NCBI RefSeq assembly: GCF_000005505.3
Contig: NC_016131.3
Span: 5,849,501 to 5,913,500, forward strand
DNA length: 64,000 nt
DNA from: Brachypodium distachyon
Taxonomy: Eukaryota; Streptophyta; Magnoliopsida; Poales; Poaceae
Reading direction: 5' to 3'
Shown here: positions 11,758 to 22,054 of the stretch, in pieces
Numbering within the stretch: the stretch's first letter is position 1
Layout of the letters: the number at the start of each line of letters is the position of its first letter
The notes under the pieces: generated by a model
Databases searched by the model: none
Told to the model about the DNA's origin: nothing
What the model saw: only the letters and a program-made list of their open reading frames with translations
Translations under genes and position numbers: made by a program

Positions 11758-11770
11758 CCCTCGTTCCGCG
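11758..11770 (+). promoter_or_regulatory. Position of the VRN1 CArG-like site, diverged
   Basis: Immediately after GCCGGAA the sequence reads CCCTCGTTCCGCG. Wheat VRN1 has a CArG-like box beginning CCCTCGTTTT at this position. The first eight bases agree, but the T-rich core is replaced by C and G, so a CC(A/T)6GG-type MADS site is not present here. Loss of the site is inferred from comparison with remembered cereal sequence. Confidence 0.55.
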
Positions 11771-11806
11771 ACCCACTCTCCGGCTCTCTTCCCCCTAATC
11801 CGCCTA

Positions 11807-11833
11807 ATGGCACAGCATCCACGGCGGGAGTAA
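11807..11833 (+). CDS. Short upstream ORF in the VRN1 leader (8 codons)
   Basis: An ATG at 11807 opens an 8-codon frame, MAQHPRRE, that stops at TAA 11831-11833, 59 bp before the VRN1 ATG. It lies downstream of the VRN-box, so it should be in the 5' UTR if transcription starts near the TTTAAAA core. Whether it is translated is unknown. Short upstream ORFs commonly reduce translation of the main frame. Confidence 0.4.
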   Translation: MAQHPRRE

Positions 11834-11892
11834 CCGTCGCGGTCGCTGGCTGGCTTGTTGCGGCTGGGTTCGTGTCTCGATTCCGGGAGGAG

Positions 11893-14800
11893 ATGGGGCG
11901 CGGGAAGGTGCAGCTGAAGCGGATCGAGAACAAGATCAACCGGCAGGTGACCTTCTCCAAGCGCCGCTCGGGGCTGCTGAAGAAGGCGCACGAGATCTCC
12001 GTGCTCTGCGATGCCGAGGTCGCGCTCATCATCTTCTCCACCAAGGGCAAGCTCTACGAGTTCGCCACCGACTCATGGTACGCACGCCTACGCTTAAGTA
12101 ATTTAGTTCTGTCGAATCCGCCTTCGATTTCCTGACCTTCGAGCTCAGCGAAGCGCTAGATGCCGCCCCCTTGGATGTTTGGGCTTGCCTGTCTGCTCCA
12201 TTTCCAGCTGTTCGGTTGACTGGGGTTTGCTCTCGGTGTTTCGCTGCTCTCAGTTCTGCCGCTGCTGCTGCTTGCTTTTGCTTGCTTGATTGCCTAGAAT
12301 CGATGGAGTTAGCGCCAGTATTATGGTTGCGATTTCTGGCCTTGAGATTACGGTGTGAGACGGGTTCCTGCGCTATTTTATGCTCCGCTATCGCCAGGGA
12401 AGGTGTTCATGTGCTTTATTTTGGGGGAAATTTTGGTTCCAGAAGCTGAATGACGAGGCGGGTAGCCGGCAATTGCTTCCAAGTGGAAGGGTTAGGACAG
12501 TAATACATAGAGGAAGGGTTAGGACGGTAATATACTGGAAGGGTTAGGGCGGTAATATCTTACTTGCCACGTCCCGTTGCCGACAGGGGTATTTATTTCT
12601 CAATTTTATTTTTGGGATTAAAGTGACATTTGTAAATAGAATTTAGCATGCACCTTCATCGCCTCAGCTGGAACCTTATTTGATATGGTATGTTGCTCCT
12701 CGCTTCTTTCCAAGCGTTTGTCTTACAGGCTTCGATTGCTAGCTCCGGCGGTATGTTTTTGTTGTTTGCTTGGAGATGCCTGTCCGCGATAAGCATGGAC
12801 ACACAAGCTAATAGCCATGCCAAATTAAGAGCTCATCTGCGTTCTTAGTTTGCCCGTGAGATATATAAGTCAGCGATGGCGTGGATTCTGGTAAAAAAAT
12901 GAGGGAGATCCACTTTATTACTCCGTATCTTATTCCGCTGACATTACTCCGTGTTAATTTATGACTTCTATCTGCTTCGATCGTTTCCAGTCGGTGAATA
13001 CAAGTAGTAGCATATCTCATGAGAAGTACTACTGTTTTTGGTAAATATCCGACGTTGTTTATAATCTTGTTGACAAAGCGAAATTTCCCTTTGCTTCATG
13101 CATATTAGCACGGACGTGTAGGTTAAAGTGCTAGATCTCATGGACTCGTTACCGTGACGGAATTAAAGGCGCTAATGAAAGAATATCGCAAAGTCTGATT
13201 GCTTTAGCTTGAGCTGCTGAGTTGTTTTACTGAACGAAGATGCACACAGGCAGTGGAAAAGTCACTGGACAGATTAATGCTTGCGTGCATGTATCAAGCT
13301 GGACACGTGATTTGTCTGTTTGTAAGAGTGTGTACAGGTCAGTTACGGAGTACTCACTCCCTCCCATATGAAGTGACGAAATATTACATGTATCTAAATG
13401 ATTTTTAGATATACATACATTCATATTTGTGCAAATTTGAGTCACTTAATATGTGACAGAGGTAGGGAGTACACTAGTTGGTACTGTACTGTAGGCTAAG
13501 TATCTGAGATCACAATATTGAGTAGATAAGAGCACAAACGTTTTAACTGGCAGCCAGGCATTTATCAGGTGTGCGTTGCGGCTTTGTTTTCTTCTCGCAT
13601 GATACGCAAGTCTCTTTGTAGTTAGTAGCTGCATCACGAGAGTACACTATTCCCCGGTTTATTTTGTCGGAACTAGTATAGCTGAGCTAGCTCTGATATA
13701 TAGTTGCTGAACCTTGAGGATTGAGATCTCACAAATACAGGTACACACGAAGTAGTTCAGTGTTTATAGCCTGATTAAGGCCGACTCAGCACAAAACCTG
13801 CAGCACTGATCAAGCCACAATCGACCTGTGCATACACTAGCTAAAATGCAGCCAGTCATGGTTTGGGACCCAATTGTTGTTGTTCACTCTATATCCACTC
13901 CTTTTAAATCTGCCAGATCAAAACTCACATTAAGACCTACTCGTCTAATCATTTTAATAAACACCAATAAAGGTGCGAGGGAACCTATGTTGGATCTAAG
14001 TTACCTCTGCTGCGTCTCTGCAGTGCCTTTTCAAGTCTGGGTATCGATTATCCTCTAGATATTTTTGTATCTCTGAGCACTTGCTTTTAGTAAAGCTAAG
14101 TCATGTGTAAAAATATCTCTGAAGTATTCGAATTCCATTTTTACTCTTGCCATATCTTTCCCAGTCCACAGACAACGCTTAGATTTTCTAGTAGCCTAGG
14201 ACCATATATAGTTGGTTAATTGTATGTCATGTTCTATCCGCCATGTATTTAGGCAGGTTATCTTTGCCAAATTCGAATAAGATTAATCCGGTCAATAGAA
14301 TAAAGTGACCTCCCACAATCTCGAAGCTTGTTAGATCCTTACAAATTTTTCTACCGGGAGTTTCGTCATATTTTCTGGGACTGGCAGGCAGCAAATAGGA
14401 GAAGGCATGCAAATACTGTAGACATAGGATAATAAATCCACCATCATACAACCCTGGCCGCTCACCTTGCTACTACTGGCTCATAGCTACTTCATCAATC
14501 ATCAACCAACTAAAGAGCTAAACTGTACTCTAGACCTTAGTCAGTCAAGGTTCAACAACTATTGGTCTCAATTCACCCTTGATGCGTGACATTTATTTTA
14601 ATAAAAATATAGCTATGGGCGTCCAAGAACACAGATGCTAGGAAGTTTTGACTTCATTTTCGAAAAAATGAATCACATCAGTGCCATGAAATAGAAAAGG
14701 AAAATGTATTATGCTCCAACATGGGTGAATCTTGCTAGATGCTTTAAGTTTTAACTGTGCGAGATGTGCATAATTTGTTTGTATAACCTTGTTGTATTTT

Positions 14801-17800
14801 ACCAAAATGATATTCAGGTAGTTCTGGCCATCCACAACCAATTGATGAAAACATTTTATGGCTTTTAATTGTTATCTTACAATCACATTAGTAATCAGAC
14901 ATATGACTCATATCATGAAATTTTTTCATTGTGAAGTAACTAATAAAAAACTTCGGTGTTCCATTTGTTTGCATTAATGGATTTTAATATTTTATTGTTC
15001 CTACGTGTCATGTCTTTATTTTGAGCAAAATTAACAAACTGCGGTTATGAACTATGAGTTTCATTTCAACATATTAAATTAATTAAACTAAATACATTTG
15101 TGATTCTTATACTCTGGATTTCAAAATCAAATTTTGAATTTAGAAAATTCAAGTGTCTAATTCGAAAATTACTTTTAATTTTAACTTTTAAAATTTTGGA
15201 ACTTTTTCAAAATCTCGATATTTTAGTCTAGAATTTTGGGTACCTAAAAATCAAATCAAAAATTGAGTTTGAATACTCAAATTTTGAAATGTTTGAAATA
15301 TTATGAAATTATTTCGCTGTTTTCATTGAACTAGCATAGTCGACCATACTTCAAATTTGTATTTTATTTTAATTTCAAATTCAGCGGAATGTTGTATGAA
15401 GGGAGAGCATAAGCTTAGTAACCAAACAGATTCACTAATGAATTAACACAAAACGAAGGAAATTCATACAGGTGCTTCTAGGTGAGACACCTTTTACCGC
15501 AGCTCTCCACCATTAGAGGAGCGCTTTATTGAACAGACACTTTTGGACTGGATCTGTCGCATAACAACACATAATACATGCAGATTGAAGCTTGCAAAAT
15601 ATGCCCTTTTAAAGTTTGTGCTGGAAAGAGAGAAAACTCATGTAATTATTCGTATATAGTTCTGATAGAGAAAAATTCATTATTCGGGTCACTTGACTGC
15701 AGGATATCATTGTTTATTAGGATTGCTGTTCTAAATTCAGTGATATTTCTCCCACGCATATATCGCTTCTTTTGCTTTTCTTTGCTTGCTTTTTTTAGAC
15801 TCTTTTCATTCTTTTGGTTTCATTCCTGTTGATGTAGATTTACTTTAGTCCCGTTCTCAATATCACATGTGTGTTTCTTTGTCGGTTGTCATTCCACAGA
15901 ACCTCCTGTTTTTTGCCAAGGTACATAGGATACTCAGGGTATGGTTGGTTCATGTCCAACATAGCCCTACAAAATCTTGGAAAATTTTGGCTTGCCTTTT
16001 TTGGCCAACAATTCTTGAGCCCATATTTGGCTTAAGATTTGACAAAAATCTGTGAGAGGTGTGGTTAGATGCTCATTGGCACTAAAACTTTGGAAACAAA
16101 CAAACAAGTACCAAATTTTCACAGGCTGCCAATATTTTGGCATGGCTGGCTCAAAACCCATCACAACCGAGGTCTTCACTTTGCCAAGGAGAATTTGGCC
16201 ACATGGCTCAAGACAAACATATGCGTTGTTGAGCTTGGATGGGAAGAAATTTGATTGGTTTAATTAATATGTAGGCACAATAGTACATGCTCTCTTCAAA
16301 AAGTAAAATAAAGACGTACAACTTAAATAGTGAATATGTGTATAGTTTGTTATTCAAGGTACACCACAAATTTTCTAAGTGTACACATGGTCTTAAGTGT
16401 TGTACACTCATGATTTATTTGATTATTATTTTCAGTTGGACAAACATATTTCAGTATAGGGGTGACCGAACATACGTACAAAATATGGTTAGATCGCTCT
16501 ATGTTGGACCGTGTTGTATCTCTACACAAATGAGGCAGTAAGATGTTGAGAAAAATTGCATCTTCAGAATCGATGTATTTTAGACATGCACGTCCAGGAA
16601 TATGTATGAGAAAACTGATGATTTGGCAATAAGTGGGTCTAGTTCCGAGAAAATGCAAGTTTTATGCTCCCTCCGTCCCATATTAAGTGACTCAAATTTG
16701 TCTAAAAATGAATATATCTATGTACTAAAATACGTCTAGATACATGTAATATTTCGGCACTTAATCTGGGATGGAGGGAGTATGTAGTGCTGCGAGACAT
16801 AAAATATATATTAAGAGAATCTAGATAATGTGAATGTCATTAGATTGTGCATACAAATATTCATGCTTTCACATCTTTTCATATTGTCTTAGCAATTTGT
16901 CATGTGTATGTTATTCTTTTCTAAGAAGGGAAAATCAAATCCCTACTTCCCACCAAGTATCATCATTGTCCACTTAATCCTTGCAGAGCGTGGGTATTGG
17001 CCGGTGCTGACGACATCCCTTTGACCTTCCGCCAGTTCTTGTTCATCGTCAATCTCCAGCATGTATTCATAGCCTAATTAGGGTTCCAATCAGAAACGAC
17101 ATGACTGCAATAGTCCTACCTAGATTTTAGTGTTAAAATGCACCAATTGTCCTAATTCTTTTGTAAAGGTGACAGGTCCAAAAACTTCTTTAAGTGGTTC
17201 ATCATAGGACGTAAGTGTGTTTGCTCCCATCTGACCGGGTTGACGTGGCGGTTTGACCAAGCCCTCCTTGTCCACTTCTCCCTAGGCGTCTCTAGCATCG
17301 ACAAGGAGCGCGTCCATAATGTCGTATACCGCGGTGTCGAACTCAGAAGGGAGCCTGAACTTCCTTCTCGTTGTGGCTTCCATCTCTGAGTACCCCCCTG
17401 TCCCTCATTCCCATCGCCGCACCTCCCCGTGCTCCGCCATGAAGGCCTCCCACCTTCGCTTGCAGTCGCTGATGGCCGTCATCAAATCCCTACTTCACGC
17501 TAGGGCTTGGTTACTCAAGTTTCTTACTAGGTGAATTGTTGTTTATTTTGCTGTTTCTTCTGTTCTTAAATGCAAGATGCAGTTTCGCCACCATTGCTCA
17601 TAGGGTCAGGTCACCGAATAAGCTAGCGTTGTGCCTGGCATCACTATCTTTGGCTCACTGCATCCTGCTCCCTGTGGAGAACGTTGGAGTGTGTTGTAAT
17701 GTCCAGGTAGATTGTGCCCTCAGTTCGGTGGCCTTTTGACACAAGTTGTGTTGAGACACTTGATGATATACAAAGTATATAGACAAGGGAAAGGAGCCAT

Positions 17801-20800
17801 ATCAAACACTAGAAAATCTAGATCCCTAATAACTTCAAGTATCACTTCCCAGCTAAAATCTCAGGCGTCGCTAGCCACTCCATATGGCTGACAGTTTTGC
17901 AATTTTCAGTTCAGCAAAGGGACTACCTCCTTTCCCTTCCATTTGTAGCAGTCACTGATCCCGATGAGTGCCAAATCCGCATCTGGGCATAGCAGCTGCC
18001 ACGACTTTAATATGCACTTCTTACAAAACTTCATAGGCCAAATCATTGCTGACCTTGGAAACAAAACTTGAACCAGAAACATCAAATTAAAAATCAAGTG
18101 CATGGTCTTTCAGCTTTGGCTATTTAACTTTTCATGAGTTCCATTTTAAACAAATTGACCAGAATGTTTTATGCAGTGTGGGAATCCAATTTGCATGTCA
18201 CTACAAAACAACCATTATGGTAAAATCACGACATATCAAAAGGGAGCATACATCTATTCTTGCAATTGTGTGTATACCCCATATAGTCAATCATGTTTGG
18301 ATGTACTCCGAGTGACCAGTCGTTTTGTGCAGTATTTACATATGCTTCCAGTGACCAGACATTTCTTTCTCCTTTACACAGTATGGACAAAATTCTTGAA
18401 CGCTATGAGCGCTACTCCTATGCAGAAAAGGTTCTCGTTTCAACGGAATCTGAAATTCAGGTAAAAATAATGGCAAATGGTTTCTTTGCTTTAGCTAGCT
18501 GTAAAGCAAATTGTTAGTGATGGACTTTATTTCACTGAAACACTGTATATTTTAATTTCATTTCATGAGATATGATGTTACTTCACTTGCAACTACGGAT
18601 TGGTGGTCCATTTTGATTCTCTCTACTTAGTTTGTCCTTTATGAATGCTTAGGCATACCAAATGATGTAATAAAAGGCTGCTTGACTTATTTACATGGCA
18701 TAGCAAATGATCATGGCTACTCAACTTGGTTAGCATACTAATTCCTTCGTACTACTATCTTTCGAAAGAATTAGAACAATAAGATTTCATTTTTACCAAT
18801 ACGATTTCAGGAGTAAGCTGAAATGATGCCAAGATTGGCAACTTTACATTAGCTTACCGATTTTCTTAAAGCTTAGAAACAAAAATAGGCAGGCATGTTA
18901 TAACGGGATTAAAATACTATGTGTGCATATCTGACATCACTATGTTTTGATTGAAGTTACCAAAGACATTCCTAAATCAACATGACTTTCCATCCCACTA
19001 GATTGATCATTGATCTTAACTTAGGATATGCTCCCTCCGTTCCATAATTCTCGTCTCAAATTTGACCAAAAATGGATGTATTTATTTCTAAAAAGTGTCT
19101 AGATACATGTAATAATTCGACAAGAATTATGGAACGGAGGGAGTAGTACCTTAGAATCTCTGCACCTTTCGTTGTATAATGCTACTAATGGCCATTAAGG
19201 ATCACCCTTGACATCAGTTCTCACCTCTAGTTTTGCTATGATGGTTGCTATATTGCTTCAGTTTCTTCTTACAGCTTGTCTGAGACTTGCTGCCATCCTC
19301 TAGGTTAAAAATGTTAATCCTTCTTTAGAAGTTATTGGTCGAGGGAAGTTAAGCCATCCAATGAGGCTCGGCATTAGTATTTTGTAGCTCAGAGCACCGC
19401 ACCCCTACCGATAGATTTTGGCCAATTTCCAATCATTTCTAATGATATTTTGTATAAAGCACCGTTGTAACTCAAACCAAGAGATCTTGCCAGCTTTATC
19501 TGATTTCTTACTGATAGATTCAGCATGCATGCATGATAAAGAATATTGAAGTATGTTATTTGTGTCAAAAAAATGAGTGCATTTATATTGATATTTTGCA
19601 GCCTTTTTGGTATTACGAAATCTAATTTTCACATCTGATAGTAACACTTCTTGCAGTGACATAATTGATTTTAAGTTACAAAAATTCAAGTTCAGCCGAC
19701 AGAACAATCCTTCCTTCCTACTTTATTCTCCCTGGCGATAATGTTGTTAAGTCTCTTTGTTCAATTCTGAATTACTGAACTTAGTTATAGCATTTATGTC
19801 ACTGTTCCTTCATGTTTTTCACTCAAGAGTTAGTAATGCAAATCGTATTTGCTCGTGCAGGGAAACTGGTGTCACGAATATAGGAAACTGAAGGCGAAGG
19901 TTGAGACAATACAGAAATGTCAAAAGTAATTCGTGGTGATTTTAGTTGGTTGAGTAGTACTTTGCTGAAGATAAATGTGGCTGAACTTCATCCTGCACCT
20001 GCAGACACCTCATGGGAGAAGATCTTGAGTCTTTGAATCTCAAGGAGTTGCAGCAACTGGAGCAACAGCTGGAAAGTTCACTGAAACACATCAGATCCAG
20101 AAAGGTAGTATTTTATATGAGTTAATACAGTAGCAGAATATATCGAAAGAATAAGAAGACCACCAGAAAAGAAGTACAGTAAAGTACTCTGTTCCATAAT
20201 TCTTGTCCAAATATTACATGTATCTAGATGCTATTTAGGAATAGATACATCCATATTTGGGCAAATTTGAGACAAGAATTATGGGACGGAGGGAGTATAT
20301 CTGAAATCAGATTCTAGACTGAGATATTTGTATGCATTTTGCAATTTACAGTCATATTTCCTGTATGTTCAAGAGCTGACGCTTACAAATTCTTTGTATG
20401 TGCAGAACCAGCTAATGCACGAGTCGATTTCTGAGCTACAAAGGAAGGTAAAGTATCAATCTTGCTTGCACCACACATCGCTTGTTCCCTTCCTTGCGAC
20501 AAACAATACACGCAACTGCTCTATGTACTTACACAAAACCTCATTCGTGCTGCAGGAGAGGTCACTGCAGGAGGAGAATAAAGCTCTGCAGAAGGAAGTA
20601 AGCTGTACACCTTACATCCCATTATTGTCCATCCGGTCTAAGCAACCTAAATTGACTGAAACCCTTTCTGCAGCTTGTGGAGAAGCAGAAGGCCCATACA
20701 CAGCAAGCTCAGTGGGAGCAAACACACCCGCAAACTAGCTCTTCTTCCTCCTCCATGCAGAGGGAAGCTCCGCCAACAACAAATATCAGGTGATGTGTAC

Positions 20801-21268
20801 ATCAGAGTCAATTCCTATTCGAGTTCTCTTGAAGAAACCAATGACCGGCAAACTCAACCAAGAATCTGGCAACGACCAAGTAACCAGAGTTTATGTCCTG
20901 CTTGTAGTCCAACCTCTAAATCTTAAGTCAAATTTTGAGCAATTTTTTTTGAACTAGCATATCCCTCGTGCCCTATCTCGTGGGTAGATTAGTAACCGGA
21001 ATAAGGTCTTTTGCTTTCTAGCCAAGGCAGGGTAGACCGGGCCTATTGAGATTTTCTTTCAATTTGATCCGAGTTCTTGACAAAGTTATTTTCGGAAGAT
21101 AAGAGTTTCCTTCCTTGACATTTTAAGTAACAAAATAATACGCTTGTCTTCGGTCGGTTGTGCAGTAATCGCCCAGCAGCGGCCGGCGAGAGGACAGAGG
21201 AGGCAGCAGGACAGGCTCAGGCCCGCGTGGGGCTTCCACCATGGATGGTGAGCCACATCAGCGGCTAA
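11893..21268 (+). CDS. VRN1: VRN1 (AP1/FUL-clade MADS-box transcription factor; OsMADS14 orthologue)
   Basis: This is a complete eight-exon MIKC MADS gene: exons 11893-12077, 18382-18460, 19861-19925, 20005-20104, 20406-20447, 20556-20597, 20674-20789 and 21166-21268. All introns have GT/AG borders. Exon sizes 185, 79, 65, 100, 42 and 42 match the canonical pattern, and the coding sequence totals 732 nt (243 residues plus stop). The protein begins [20 protein letters not shown] (MADS domain, residues 1-60). The K-domain includes [19 protein letters not shown] and [20 protein letters not shown]. The C-terminus ends [12 protein letters not shown], the cereal VRN1 tail. In temperate grasses it promotes the floral transition and is induced by vernalization through its promoter and large first intron. 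I see no premature stop. Assignment as VRN1 rather than FUL2/OsMADS15 rests on the C-terminus and the AGLG1 neighbour. Confidence 0.96.
13353..13469. mobile_element. Stowaway MITE in VRN1 intron 1
   Basis: The left end CTCACTCCCTCCCATATG and the right end GAGGTAGGGAG are inverted, flanked by TA. The interior contains ATTACATGTATCTAAATGA and CAAATTTGAGTCACTTAATA, typical of grass Stowaway elements. Length is about 117 bp. Confidence 0.8.
16667..16780. mobile_element. Stowaway MITE in VRN1 intron 1
   Basis: The ends CTCCCTCCGTCCCATATTAA and ...ATCTGGGATGGAGGGAG are inverted repeats. The interior has the usual GTCTAGATACATGTAAT block. TA follows the right end, while the base pair before the left end is TG, so one copy of the target duplication is altered. 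Confidence 0.85.
19031..19143. mobile_element. Stowaway MITE in VRN1 intron 2
   Basis: The ends CTCCCTCCGTTCCATAATTC and GAATTATGGAACGGAGGGAG are near-perfect inverted repeats about 113 bp apart. It carries the standard Stowaway interior and belongs to the TTCCATAATTC subfamily, as does the copy near 20187. Confidence 0.88.
20187..20295. mobile_element. Stowaway MITE in VRN1 intron 4
   Basis: The right end, GAATTATGGGACGGAGGGAG, is well preserved, and the left end (CTCTGTTCCATAATTCTTGT) has lost part of the CTCCCTCC tip. It is in the opposite arrangement to the 19031 copy: ATTACATGTATCTAGATG lies near the left end. Confidence 0.82.
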
Positions 21269-22054
21269 AGGGCTTCCCAGTTCATACATTATTCAGTACA
21301 AGTAACAAGTTGCACCGGCCGGCCTGGTGGATCATCATTGTCTGCTTGCTAGCAAGCTGACTACTTCGATAAGAAAAGAAGAAAATCCAGCGAAAAGTAG
21401 GAAGCTGCAATGTGTATATTTCAATTAGGTTCAGTCCCTTCAGTGACCCTCATGCCTGTGCTGAGATGGCTGTACGTGTAATTTACCATGTAAAAGTTTT
21501 CCAGTTCCCCTGACACATTCACTTTCTGTGAATTAAATCAATACGAGCATTGTATAAATCGTGGTTTTGTAAATAAATAAACCGCAAATCTTTTTGTCTT
21601 TTTTAAATTCATATAGAAATCGTACTTAAGGTTACTAATATACTTGCAAATTTGCAGGGAAACATGCCTAGTCTTTCTTAAGTTGGGAATAATATTCTGT
21701 CAGTTAACTGAAATGATACTTGTAGGGAAGTATAATCAGTCAAATTTGCAGGTTAGCCTTAAAGCTGGCAGCCTTACAAATTTGCAGGGAAGTATCAACC
21801 TTAAAAAAAATGATACTTCTGCCACCCATATAAGCATTTCCACATTGTAAACCAAGACACATTAAGCTAACCAGAAGCCCACTACAAAAAAAGTAAACTG
21901 GATGGACAAGGAATTCTCAGCAGTCAGCACTAGTTCTAACGATTACACTGTTTCACTCCCGACATCAATTAACTTCAGAACTGTGCAGCTTCAGCCGGCT
22001 GATGAGATTTCAGCCTATCAAAAAAATAATACAGCTATAACTGGAAACTGAACA
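21269..22054. other. VRN1 3' UTR and short convergent intergenic region
   Basis: VRN1 (+) and the J-domain gene (-) converge, with 786 bp between their stop codons. The first 300 bp is probably VRN1 3' UTR; A/T-rich AATTAAATCAATA occurs near 21530. The segment 21650-21800 repeats the phrase AATTTGCAGG several times. There is no coding content. Confidence 0.6.

Larger units (their letters stand above)
12078..18381 (+). other. VRN1 first intron (6,304 bp)
   Basis: The donor GTACGC follows exon 1 and the acceptor TTACACAG precedes exon 2. In wheat and barley a segment of this intron is needed to keep VRN1 silent before cold, and large deletions give spring alleles. The intron here is in the intact, long state. 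It contains two Stowaway MITEs, a very AT-rich tract with TCAAATTTTGAA-like motifs (about 15100-15400), and a GC-richer coding-like patch (about 17220-17760) with no clear protein match. I cannot place the vernalization-critical segment precisely. Confidence 0.85.

Noticed and set aside
11379..12050. A 223-codon minus-strand ORF opposite VRN1 exon 1
   Set aside because: It is the shadow of the GC-rich MADS exon and promoter; no splice or protein evidence supports an antisense gene.
12470..12560. Possible CRISPR-like array from repeated GGAAGGGTTAGG(A/G)C(A/G)GTAATA
   Set aside because: Three short imperfect repeats in a plant intron are a local simple duplication; CRISPR arrays are not expected in nuclear plant DNA.
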